A stretch of 64,000 nucleotides of DNA, from NCBI GenBank assembly GCA_030154105.1, contig JASKKP010000001.1:145967-209966 (forward strand). Direction: 5' to 3'. The position numbers and the translations under genes were made by a program. Within the stretch, counting starts at the first letter, position 1. Every line of letters starts with the position of its first letter. The notes under the pieces are model-generated. The model was not told the origin of the DNA. It was given only the letters and a program-made list of their open reading frames with translations, and did not search any database. This DNA is from Bacillota bacterium (GTDB taxonomy: Bacteria > Bacillota > DTU030 > DUMP01). Positions 52,796 through 60,694 of the stretch are shown piece after piece.

Positions 52796-53749
52796 ATGGA
52801 ACTCCGAAAGCTGGGCCGGACGGGGCTTGAGGTGACAGAACTCTGCTTCGGCGTTCTGCCTTTAGGGCCGCTGCAGAAAAACATAGGCGAAGAGGCGGCG
52901 GTGGACCTCATTCGGGAAGCTCTGGATCTCGGGATCAACTTTTTTGATACTGCGGAAAGCTACCAGACTCAGGTCTACTTGGGCAAGGCTCTAAGGGGAA
53001 GGGAAAGGCAGAGCGTTGTCTTGGCGACCAAGTCGGCTGCCAAGACCTACGAGGAGATGCGCGCCAGCGTGGAAAAGTCCCTGGCCGAACTCCAGACCGA
53101 CTACATCGATATTTACCATTTACATGCTGCACGGGTTACGCCGGCCGTCTTCAGTGAGCGGGCCGGAGCGCTGGAGTGTCTTAAGGAATACAAGGCAAAG
53201 GGAAAAATCCGGGCCGTGGGAATATCGACGCACTCGGTGGAGGTGACCGCTGCCGCCGCCCGCCGGGACGATATTGACGTGATCTTCCCGCTCATCAATA
53301 AGCTCGGGCTCGGCATCCTCGGTGGAACCCGGGCGGAAATGGAGGCGGCCATTGAGGTTGCGGCAGCTCGGGGCAAGGGAGTTTACGCCATGAAGGCCCT
53401 GGCCGGCGGGCACTTGGTCGAGGAGATCCCGGAAGCGGTGAAGTATGTACGGGGTCTTACCGGCGTGAGCGCGGTGGCCGTGGGAATGGTGGACCGCAGC
53501 GAACTTTACTACAACGTCGAACTTTTCGAGCGGGGTGAAGTTTCACCGGCACGGGCTGCAGCCGCCACCAAGAAGCGCAAGCGCCTTATTGTTCTCGACT
53601 TTTGTCGCGGCTGCGGTACCTGCGTGCGCACCTGCCCCAACCGGGCTCTAAGCCTGGCCGGCGGCAAAGCGAAGGTGGATCCGGACCGCTGCCTCCTTTG
53701 CGGTTACTGCAATCCGGTTTGTCCGGAGTTTGCGCTGCGCCTGGTGTAA
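52796..53749 (+). CDS. Aldo/keto reductase with C-terminal 2x4Fe-4S ferredoxin domain (copy 2)
   Basis: This 317-residue protein has an aldo/keto reductase barrel with tetrad residues in FFDTAESYQT, LATKSAAK and YHLHAARV. The C-terminal 60 residues form a classic dicluster ferredoxin: CRGCGTCVRTCPNRAL and CLLCGYCNPVCPEFAL, binding two 4Fe-4S clusters. It could couple ferredoxin to carbonyl reduction; the substrate is unknown. It differs from copy 1, whose cysteines support a different, more irregular cluster. ATG follows GTGAGGG. It is followed by a broken ferredoxin-like gene 22 bases later. Confidence 0.88.
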   Translation: MELRKLGRTGLEVTELCFGVLPLGPLQKNIGEEAAVDLIREALDLGINFFDTAESYQTQVYLGKALRGRERQSVVLATKSAAKTYEEMRASVEKSLAELQTDYIDIYHLHAARVTPAVFSERAGALECLKEYKAKGKIRAVGISTHSVEVTAAAARRDDIDVIFPLINKLGLGILGGTRAEMEAAIEVAAARGKGVYAMKALAGGHLVEEIPEAVKYVRGLTGVSAVAVGMVDRSELYYNVELFERGEVSPARAAAATKKRKRLIVLDFCRGCGTCVRTCPNRALSLAGGKAKVDPDRCLLCGYCNPVCPEFALRLV

Positions 53750-53771
53750 GCGGGCGGGAGGGGGAGAACCA

Positions 53772-54160
53772 ATGACGTACGTCAATACGGAAAAATGCGT
53801 CGGCTGCGGCCTCTGCCTGCCCTACTGTCCGCTCGAAGCGATCAGCCTGAAAGCTGGCCATGCCTGGGTGGATCCCGATCGCTAGCCGGGGTAACGCCTC
53901 ATACCATCAATTACTCCCTCGGTGTTTGGGGGCGCAGAGATAAGCTTCCCTCCGACGATATTCTGGCCATCACCACCATGTGCGGCCACCACATGATTTC
54001 GCCGCGGCTGGTGGAGAAGCTGATCATAGAGGTGAAACAAGGTCGCTTTACACCTCGGGAAGCGGCGCTTAAGCTCTCCAGCTTTTGCCACTGCGGCATC
54101 TTCAACCACATCCGGGCGGAGAAGCTCATCCGCCGCTACGCCGGGCTGGAAGGCGAGTAG
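53772..54160 (+). pseudogene. Broken ferredoxin-like gene (frameshifted)
   Basis: ATG 53772 opens a reading frame with one complete 4Fe-4S motif, CVGCGLCLPYCPLEAISL, that stops at 53885 after only 37 residues (GHAWVDPDR then stop). That is exactly where a second cluster motif would normally begin. A second frame then runs to 54160 with a conserved-looking domain (DILAITTMCGHHMISPRLVE, SFCHCGIFNHIRAEKLIRRY). It has no plausible start of its own except one inside the ferredoxin. The two parts are most simply halves of one gene damaged by a frameshift and internal loss. Alternatively the first is a real 37-residue protein. I do not recognise the second domain. Confidence 0.6.
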
Positions 54161-54169
54161 TTGGGTCAG

Positions 54170-54208
54170 GGCAGGCACGGGCGGATATGCGGAGCCTGCC
54201 ATCTTTTT
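54170..54208 (+). terminator. Intrinsic terminator after the broken ferredoxin gene
   Basis: GGCAGGC (54170-54176) pairs with GCCTGCC (54194-54200), followed by ATC and five T. Confidence 0.75.
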
Positions 54209-54305
54209 AACAAATCTTCCCCGTGCCGGCTTCCCTTGGCAGGAAAGTAACAGAGGCATGCCGAAAGGGGAAAGTGGGAAAGTTTGTGTGTAGGAGGAAG
54301 GTAGT

Positions 54306-56069
54306 TTGCCTACACTGGAAGACCTGAAGCGCCGCCTGGTCGCCATTGACGGGCACGGTTACAAAGCCTACCAGACCCTAGAGGGAGCCTACGATTTTGG
54401 CCCTTTCACGCTCTACTTAGATCATGCCCAAAGCGACCCGTTTGCTCCGCCCTCCCGCCTCAGGGTGCGGCTGTCCCAGAAGGAAGCTGCCTTCCCGTCA
54501 AGCCTTTGGCAAACTCCGGAGCGGCGGCTGGGGCTGGAGGATTTTCTTACCCGCGCCTGTGCGCGGGCCTGCCAAGAAGTGGCCCGTGGCCACCGCGGAA
54601 CGGGTAAAAGCGGGCTTATAGCCGTGCAGCGGGCAGGCCAGGAAATCCTGGAGCGCACGGCGGTGGTTGTTACTCCGGACTACGTGGAAGCACGCCTCAG
54701 TGTGGGGCTGCCGGCCGCCGGCCGGCGCGTGCTCGCCCGCCAGGCGCTGGCCATTCTTACCGAAGAGATTCCGGCCATCGTGGAGCGGGCGCTGCGTTAT
54801 CGGAACCTGGACGCAAAGGCTCTGGCCCTACACGTGGATACTGCCGAGGACCAAGCGGTGCTGAGGAGGGCGCTGGATGAACTCGGGTTGGTGGCTTTTG
54901 TGGCCGACGGGGCCGTACTCCCCCGCGAAAGCGGCGCCAGCGACCGGCCGCTCAAGGAAGGCCGGGTGGTGCCCTTCCGCACGCCACCGGAGCTGGCGGT
55001 AGAAATCGACCTTCCGCACCGGGGCCGGGTGCGCGGCATGGGCATACCCCGCGGGGTGACGCTGATCGTGGGCGGCGGTTACCACGGCAAGTCAACGCTC
55101 CTTCGGGCCATCGAGCGCGGCGTCTACAACCACATCCCCGGAGACGGCCGGGAACTCGTGGTCACCGTGGCCGACGCGGTAAAGATCCGCGCCGAAGATG
55201 GCCGCAGCGTAGCCGGCGTAGATATCAGCCCCTTCATCAGCGACCTTCCTTTCGGCCAGGACACGCGGAACTTCTCCACTCCCAACGCCAGCGGCAGCAC
55301 CTCGCAGGCGGCCAACATCGTAGAGGCCTTGGAGGTGGGGACGAGGCTACTTCTCCTCGACGAAGATACCAGCGCCACCAATTTCATGATCCGCGATGCG
55401 CGCATGCAGGAGCTTATTCCCAAGGCGGGCGAACCCATTACGCCCTTCATTGACCGGGTGCGCGAACTTTACCAGCGCTTCGGCGTATCTACCATTCTGG
55501 TGGTGGGCGGGGCAGGCGACTACCTGGATGTAGCCGACCGGGTAATTCGCATGCAAAACTACCTCCCGGCCGAGGTAACCGGCCGTGCCCGGGCCATTGC
55601 CGCCGCGCGCCCGAGCGGCCGCCGCCCGGAACCCGGGCGCCCGCTTACCCGCGTGACGGAGCGTATTCCGCTGCCGGAAAGCTTTGCTCTTGGCGCCCGG
55701 GAAAAAGTGAAGGCCAAGGGGACGGATACCGTCCTCCTCGGCCATGAGGAACTGGACCTTGCCAACGTAGAACAACTGGTAGACCCGGCCCAAGCCAACG
55801 CCATTGCGGCCATGCTGCGCTATGCGGTCGGCCGTTACGTAGACGGGCGGCGGACGCTGCGCGAGGTGATTGCGGCCGTGTTTGGCGACTGCGCCCGGGA
55901 CGGGCTGGAGGTAATCTCGCCCTGGCGGGGACAGCACCCGGGCGAGCTGGCCATGCCGCGCCCGTACGAGGTAGCCGCAGCCATTAATCGTTTGCGCCGG
56001 CTAAAGGTGCGCCAGCTCAGGCGGTTAGCCGATCAAGATGCCGATGGCGGCGGCCAAGACCAGCGCTAG
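54306..56069 (+). CDS. ABC-ATPase domain protein (MRB1590/DUF2791-like)
   Basis: This 587-residue protein is a single-chain ATPase with an unusual order. An N-terminal domain of about 240 residues (LEDLKRRLVAIDGHGYKAYQ) precedes a P-loop GGGYHGKSTLLRAIERGVYN. Next come a signature-like STSQAANIVEALEVGTRLLL and a Walker B LLLDEDTSATNFMIRD. It matches the ABC-ATPase family related to the trypanosome editing protein MRB1590. Bacterial members are widespread and uncharacterised. TTG 54306 follows TAGGAGGAAGGTAG. Its last 45 bases overlap the convergent chromate transporter gene. Confidence 0.85.
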   Translation: MPTLEDLKRRLVAIDGHGYKAYQTLEGAYDFGPFTLYLDHAQSDPFAPPSRLRVRLSQKEAAFPSSLWQTPERRLGLEDFLTRACARACQEVARGHRGTGKSGLIAVQRAGQEILERTAVVVTPDYVEARLSVGLPAAGRRVLARQALAILTEEIPAIVERALRYRNLDAKALALHVDTAEDQAVLRRALDELGLVAFVADGAVLPRESGASDRPLKEGRVVPFRTPPELAVEIDLPHRGRVRGMGIPRGVTLIVGGGYHGKSTLLRAIERGVYNHIPGDGRELVVTVADAVKIRAEDGRSVAGVDISPFISDLPFGQDTRNFSTPNASGSTSQAANIVEALEVGTRLLLLDEDTSATNFMIRDARMQELIPKAGEPITPFIDRVRELYQRFGVSTILVVGGAGDYLDVADRVIRMQNYLPAEVTGRARAIAAARPSGRRPEPGRPLTRVTERIPLPESFALGAREKVKAKGTDTVLLGHEELDLANVEQLVDPAQANAIAAMLRYAVGRYVDGRRTLREVIAAVFGDCARDGLEVISPWRGQHPGELAMPRPYEVAAAINRLRRLKVRQLRRLADQDADGGGQDQR

Positions 56070-56543
56070 GATTGGATCGAGTTTGAAGTAGCGGATGGCC
56101 AAAAAAGCCAGCAGCGCGATGAGCAAGCCGGCAAAGTTGGTAATAGATGAAGGAAGGATGCTCAAGGTAGCCGCTACAATCAGGGCCACTACCGCGGGGC
56201 GGATGCCGGTAAACATGGCCTTGACCACAGCCAGCGAACGGTAGCGGAGAAAGGCCCAGGTGAGTCCCAGGCTCACGAGTACCGAAGGCATTACCACGCC
56301 GGCCGTAGCGGCCGCCGAACCCCAGACCCCGGCGACCTTGTAGCCGACAAAGGTCGCGGCATTGATGGCGATCGGCCCGGGCGTCACCTGCGAGATGGCG
56401 ATCACGTCAATAAACTGGGACATAGTCAGCCACCGGTGCAGGGTCACGATTTCCCTCTGGATTAACGGGATCATGGCGTAACCGCCGCCGAAGCTGAAAA
56501 GGCCGATCTTGAAGAAGGTGAGAAAAAGGTTGAGCACCATCAT
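56025..56543 (-). CDS. Chromate transporter, half-size (second of a pair)
   Basis: This 172-residue membrane protein of the CHR family, with about five helices, has FFKIGLFSFGGGYAMIPLIQ near the start, then VIAISQVTPGPIAINAATFVGYK and a helix-rich end. It is one of two adjacent half-size CHR proteins that function as a heterodimer in Bacillus (ChrA/ChrB) to export chromate. Start ATG 56543 is three bases after the first half's stop. It overlaps the convergent ATPase gene by 45 bases. Confidence 0.9.
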   Translation of the reverse strand: MMVLNLFLTFFKIGLFSFGGGYAMIPLIQREIVTLHRWLTMSQFIDVIAISQVTPGPIAINAATFVGYKVAGVWGSAAATAGVVMPSVLVSLGLTWAFLRYRSLAVVKAMFTGIRPAVVALIVAATLSILPSSITNFAGLLIALLAFLAIRYFKLDPILALVLAAAIGILIG

Positions 56544-56546
56544 GCC

Positions 56547-57206
56547 TTACCTGGTCTCCTTATTCTGCTCTTTTTGCTCGGCTCCGTTTGGAACTTGAGC
56601 CAGCCCAAGACGGGAAGCGGCCACGCCGGCGGCGGCCGCCGCGACGATGACGAGCACCGGATGCACGTTAAACACGGTGAGCGCCACCAGGGCGAGAAGG
56701 CCGAGAACGATGCTGAAACGACTCTTGACGGCCGTCTTTCCCACGTCGAGCACGGCTTGGGCCATGAGGGCGATCACCGCCGGGCGCATTCCCGCCATGG
56801 CGGCGCGTACATAGGAGTTGTGCTGGACGCCGAGAAAGATGGAGGCGACCACCAAAATAATAATGAAAGACGGGAGGGTGGCTCCCACCACGGAAAAGAG
56901 TGCGCCGCCCAGGCCGCTCAGCTTGTAACCTGTGAGGGTGGCTATGTTCACGGCGATGGGGCCGGGGGAGCTTTGGGCGATGGCGATGGCGTCTACGAAC
57001 TCTTCGTCTTCCATCCAACGGGGGCGCTCGACGATGGACTTTTTGATGAGGGGGATCATGGCATAGCCGCCGCCAAAGGTAAAGGCGCCGATGGCGAGAA
57101 ACGTCCAAAAAAGCCGCAAAGGTGTAGGAGGCAGCATCCTTTCCTTATCTTGTTCGGCCGGGGTTTGGTGGTTTACTGTAGGTTTAACACCTTTTTCGAC
57201 TGCCAC
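56547..57206 (-). CDS. Chromate transporter, half-size (first of a pair)
   Basis: This 219-residue CHR-family membrane protein has a 30-residue polar N-terminal tail before LFWTFLAIGAFTFGGGYAMI. Then comes the family motif AIAQSSPGPIAVNIATLTGYK. The parallel GGGYAMIPL and PGPIAVN motifs in both halves show ancient duplication. The pair may export chromate or another oxyanion; sulfate-like selectivity cannot be excluded. The GTG 57206 start has only a weak ribosome-binding site. Direct repeats lie just upstream. Confidence 0.9.
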   Translation of the reverse strand: MAVEKGVKPTVNHQTPAEQDKERMLPPTPLRLFWTFLAIGAFTFGGGYAMIPLIKKSIVERPRWMEDEEFVDAIAIAQSSPGPIAVNIATLTGYKLSGLGGALFSVVGATLPSFIIILVVASIFLGVQHNSYVRAAMAGMRPAVIALMAQAVLDVGKTAVKSRFSIVLGLLALVALTVFNVHPVLVIVAAAAAGVAASRLGLAQVPNGAEQKEQNKETR

Positions 57207-57227
57207 TCTTCTTACGCCCTTTCTTAA

Positions 57228-57246
57228 ACTTAATCGACACTTAATC
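57228..57246 (-). promoter_or_regulatory. Direct repeat upstream of the chromate transporter genes
   Basis: ACTTAATC occurs twice, 11 bases apart (57228-57235 and 57239-57246), about 25 bases before the first chromate gene. One helical turn spacing suits a protein-binding site. No regulator is adjacent. Confidence 0.4.
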
Positions 57247-57379
57247 TCAGTTTAGCATAACCCGACGGACGAAGACCAGACCCAACTCCAAAGCCGGCTG
57301 CGCTTCTACTTTTCTTCTGCCGTTTGGGGAACTTTAAACAGCTAAGGCGGCATGGCCCATCGGCAGGAGAAAATATCCC

Positions 57380-57408
57380 TTGACACGGCGGCTGGGGCCC
57401 GCTAAAAT
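57380..57408 (+). promoter_or_regulatory. Sigma-A-type promoter of the methionine operon
   Basis: Perfect TTGACA (57380-57385), 17-base spacer, TAAAAT (57403-57408). Transcription starts about 20 bases before the S-box. Confidence 0.85.
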
Positions 57409-57432
57409 AAGGCTAACTACAAGCGAATAGAA

Positions 57433-57539
57433 CTCTTATCAAGAGTGGCGGAGGGACTGGCCCTATGAAGCCCGGCAACCAATCGGAAGCGCCCGATCCG
57501 GTGCCAAGTCCAGCAGGAGTATTCCTGAAAGATAAGAGG
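57433..57539 (+). ncRNA. SAM-I (S-box) riboswitch
   Basis: All core S-box blocks are in order: CTCTTATCAAGAGTGGCGGA, GGGACTGGCCC, ATGAAGCCCGGCAACC, CGGTGCCAAGTCC and GAAAGATAAGAG, with P1 closed by CTCTTATC/GATAAGAG. SAM binding should turn off the operon through the terminator that follows. Confidence 0.96.
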
Positions 57540-57547
57540 AGCGTGAT

Positions 57548-57580
57548 GAGGCCTCTTCCTTTTGGGAAGGGGCCTCTTTT
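57548..57580 (+). terminator. S-box terminator
   Basis: GAGGCCTCTTCC pairs with GGAAGGGGCCTC (one G-U) around TTTTG, followed by TTTT. Its 5' arm continues directly from the S-box P1 3' strand, allowing the usual antiterminator exchange. Confidence 0.85.
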
Positions 57581-57599
57581 GACGCCGGGAGGAAAAAAG

Positions 57600-58259
57600 A
57601 TGCGGATTGACCGACGCGAGGTTGTGCGCTACCTGGGCCTGAGGAGCGGCAAAGAGTTGGATGCAAAGTGGAAGGAGCGGGTGGAAGAGGCGGTAGCGGA
57701 GGCGGAAGAGCTCCTCCGGCCGGCCTTGTCCTGGCGCACGTATCCGGTGGCGCAGGTTGGGGAGACCAAGATCACCCTTGCCGGGACGGAGCTCACCGTC
57801 ACCGGGCCGCGCATGGTGCGGCGCCTGGCCGGGGCGGAGAAAATTACGGCCCTCGCCGTTACCTGCGGGCCGGCGCTGGAGGAAGCGGCTGCCGCGGCTT
57901 TTGCCCGGGGAGAATATGTGCGCGGTGCCATCTTGGACGCCGCGGGCTCCGCGGCGGCGGAGGCCCTGGCCGACGAGGTGAACGATGCGGTAGCGGCCGA
58001 AGCGCAAAGCGAAGGGTACTGCCTTATTCCTCGGGTAAGCCCCGGCTATGCCGACTGGGACTTGGCGGTACAGCCACAGCTCATCAGGGCGGCGGGGGCG
58101 GAGGGGCTCGGCATCGGCCTCAGTAAGGCGCTACTTCTCATACCGAGAAAGTCGATTACGGCGGTGATTGCCTGGGTAAAGCCGCCGGGGGCAGGGGTGG
58201 GCGGCTGCCTGGCCTGCCCGCGTACAAACTGCCGTTACCGGAGGGAGGGAGAGCGGTGA
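57600..58259 (+). CDS. Stand-alone MetH reactivation (SAM-binding) domain protein
   Basis: This 219-residue protein corresponds to the C-terminal activation domain of cobalamin-dependent methionine synthase. It reads GAEKITALAVTCGPALEEAA, DAAGSAAAEALADEVNDAV, the SAM-contact stretch RVSPGYADWDL and ALLLIPRKSITAVIAWVKP. A Cys-rich end follows (GCLACPRTNCRY). It would reductively remethylate oxidised cobalamin in trans with SAM. The downstream MetH lacks this domain, so the two form a split enzyme. ATG 57600 follows GGGAGGAAAAAAG. The stop overlaps the metH start by four bases. Confidence 0.88.
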   Translation: MRIDRREVVRYLGLRSGKELDAKWKERVEEAVAEAEELLRPALSWRTYPVAQVGETKITLAGTELTVTGPRMVRRLAGAEKITALAVTCGPALEEAAAAAFARGEYVRGAILDAAGSAAAEALADEVNDAVAAEAQSEGYCLIPRVSPGYADWDLAVQPQLIRAAGAEGLGIGLSKALLLIPRKSITAVIAWVKPPGAGVGGCLACPRTNCRYRREGER

Positions 58260-60694
58260 ACTTATTTGACCTGCTGGCTGAAGGGAAAGCCGTGATCGCC
58301 GACGGGGCTATGGGAACGCTCCTTCAAGATCAAGGGCTCAAGCCGGGCGAGTGCCCGGAAAGCTGGAACCTCATCTACCCCGAGCGCGTGCAGGCCGTGC
58401 ATGCGGCCTATCTCGCCGCCGGAGCCCAGATCATCGAGACCAATACCTTCGGCGCCAATCGAGTTAAGCTCGCCGCCTGCGGGCTGGCGGCCAAGGCGCG
58501 GGAGATTAACGCGGCGGGCGTGCGCTTGGCGCGGGAGGCGGCCGGCGGGCGGGCGCTGGTGGCCGCGTCCATCGGCCCCACCGGGCGACTCTTTGCGCCC
58601 TGGGGGGACATTACTTTTGAGGAAGCATACGCCGTCTTTGCCGAGCAGGCTGAGGCCTGTGCCGCAGCCGGGGCGGACGTCCTGTGGATCGAGACCATGG
58701 GCGATCTGGCAGAGGCGCGGGCGGCGCTCCTGGCGGCGCGGGAGACCGGGCTTCCGGCGGTGGTTACCCTTACCTTCGGCGACGGTGCCCGTACGTTTAC
58801 CGGCACCGACCCCGTTACGGCCGCGGTGGTTCTCGGCCACCTGGGGGCGGCGGCAGTAGGGGCGAACTGCTCGGGCGGGCCGAAGGAACTCTGGCCGGTT
58901 CTCGCCGAAATGGCCCGGGCGACGGCCGTTCCCCTCGTGGTGCAGCCGAACGCAGGCCTGCCCCGGCTGGAGGGCGGCCGGAGCGTCTTCCCCGTAGGTC
59001 CAGAGGAGTTCGCCGCCTGGGGACGGCGCTTTCTCGAGCTGGGAGCTTTAATCCTCGGCGGCTGCTGCGGCACCACGCCGGCCCACATCCAGGCGTTGGC
59101 CGGGGCCGTGAAAGGGAGCAATGTACCCGGGCGTTCGGTTATCCCGGGCCTGGCCCTGAGCTCGCGGAGCCGCACCGTTTTCGTAGGGACCGGGCACCCG
59201 CCGCTTCTCATCGGCGAGCGCATCAATCCCACCGGCAAAAAGGCCCTGGCCGCGGCCCTAAAAGCCCGCGCCTGGGACGAGGTGGTGGCCCTGGGGCGGG
59301 CCCAGGAAGAAGAAGGGGCGCAAGCGCTGGACGTGAACGTAGGCCTTCCCGGCGGGCCGGAGCCCGAACTCCTTCAGGGTGCCGTGCGCGCGCTGGCCGC
59401 CCAACTGAGTAGCCCGCTCGTCCTCGACAGCGCCAACCCCCGGGCGCTGGCGGCGGCTCTGCCGGAGTACCCGGGGCGGGCCCTCATCAACAGCGTGAAC
59501 GGGCGACCGGAAAGCTTGGCGGCGATACTGCCGCTGGCCAAAAAGTACGGGGCGGCTGTGGTGGCCCTTACCCTAGACGAAAAGGGGATACCACCGCGGG
59601 CAGAAGAGAGGGTGGCCGTAGCCAAGAAGATCGTGGCGGCGGCAGAGAAGGCCGGCCTTTCGCGCGGGGACGTGCTGGTGGATTGCCTCACCCTGACGGC
59701 CGGGGCGGCCGAGGCCCTTCCCGAAGAGACGCTCCGGGCGGTGCGCCTCGTTAAAGACCTCGGCCTTTCTACGCTTTTGGGCGTAAGCAACGTCTCTCAC
59801 GGACTTCCCGAACGGGAGGCCATAAACAGCGCCTTTCTGGCCATGGCGCTGGCGGCCGGGCTCGACGCCGTGATCGCCAACCCGGCCAGCGCCCGCATCA
59901 AGGAAACTCTCCTCGCAGGCGCCGTGCTGACCGGGCGCGACCCGGGGGCAAAAAGGTACATTGAGATTCTGGCCGGGAAGGAGCCGGCGGGTCCAACTTC
60001 CAAGAAGGCGGCCCGGGAGGAAGGAACGGCCCGTACTCAAGAGATAAGCCTGGGGCGGGCCCTGCGCCTGGGCGAAAAAGAGACGCTCGTCAAAGGCGTG
60101 CGGCAGGCGCTTACCGCCGGGCGCGATCCCCTGGAGCTCTTAAACGCCGAGCTCCTCCCGGCCTTAAGCGCAGTAGGTGAAATGTATGCCCGGGGAGAGT
60201 ACTTTCTCCCCCAGCTTCTCCTCAGCGCCGAGGCCATGGAGGCCGCGCTTAAGCTCCTTGCGGAAGCCATCGGCACCTCTACGGTGGCCCGGGCGGGGCG
60301 CGTGGCCCTGGCCACCGTTGCCGGCGACATCCACGACATCGGGAAAAACATCGTGGCGGCGCTCCTACGGGCCAACGGCTTTCAGGTGGTGGACCTCGGC
60401 CGGGACGTTCCGGCGGAAAAGGTGGTGGCCGCGGTCAAAGACGGCGTGGATGCCGTGGGGCTAAGCGCCCTCATGACGACGACCCTGCCGAGCCTGGAAG
60501 AGACGGTACGAACGGTAAAAAAGGTCGCCCCGCACCTTCCGGTAATGGTGGGCGGGGCGGTGGTAACGGCGGAGTATGCCAAAAGCATCGGCGCCGACGG
60601 TTATGCAGCCGATGGGGTAGAAGCGGTGGCCCTGGCCCGGCGGCTCATCGCTCAGGCCAAGCGGAAGGAGGAAGCTAAGGATGGCCACGCTTAA
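58256..60694 (+). CDS. metH: Cobalamin-dependent methionine synthase, short form
   Basis: MetH moves the methyl of methyl-THF through cobalamin to homocysteine. The 812-residue protein has a homocysteine-binding barrel (residues 1-290; zinc Cys in LILGGCCGTTP). A pterin-binding barrel follows (about 310-580; INPTGKKALAAALK, DVNVGLPGG). The B12 cap and B12-binding domain (about 600-810) has the ligand His in AGDIHDIGKNIV. The activation domain of full-length MetH (about 1200 residues) is absent and is encoded by the gene before it. GTG 58256 overlaps that stop. The end overlaps metF by 14 bases. Confidence 0.95.
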   Translation: MNLFDLLAEGKAVIADGAMGTLLQDQGLKPGECPESWNLIYPERVQAVHAAYLAAGAQIIETNTFGANRVKLAACGLAAKAREINAAGVRLAREAAGGRALVAASIGPTGRLFAPWGDITFEEAYAVFAEQAEACAAAGADVLWIETMGDLAEARAALLAARETGLPAVVTLTFGDGARTFTGTDPVTAAVVLGHLGAAAVGANCSGGPKELWPVLAEMARATAVPLVVQPNAGLPRLEGGRSVFPVGPEEFAAWGRRFLELGALILGGCCGTTPAHIQALAGAVKGSNVPGRSVIPGLALSSRSRTVFVGTGHPPLLIGERINPTGKKALAAALKARAWDEVVALGRAQEEEGAQALDVNVGLPGGPEPELLQGAVRALAAQLSSPLVLDSANPRALAAALPEYPGRALINSVNGRPESLAAILPLAKKYGAAVVALTLDEKGIPPRAEERVAVAKKIVAAAEKAGLSRGDVLVDCLTLTAGAAEALPEETLRAVRLVKDLGLSTLLGVSNVSHGLPEREAINSAFLAMALAAGLDAVIANPASARIKETLLAGAVLTGRDPGAKRYIEILAGKEPAGPTSKKAAREEGTARTQEISLGRALRLGEKETLVKGVRQALTAGRDPLELLNAELLPALSAVGEMYARGEYFLPQLLLSAEAMEAALKLLAEAIGTSTVARAGRVALATVAGDIHDIGKNIVAALLRANGFQVVDLGRDVPAEKVVAAVKDGVDAVGLSALMTTTLPSLEETVRTVKKVAPHLPVMVGGAVVTAEYAKSIGADGYAADGVEAVALARRLIAQAKRKEEAKDGHA

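Noticed and set aside
53795-54160. A free-standing 121-codon gene starting at ATG 53795
   Set aside because: The only start lies inside the ferredoxin motif of another frame and its first 30 codons are Arg/Pro-rich and unlike a protein; it reads better as the 3' half of a broken gene.
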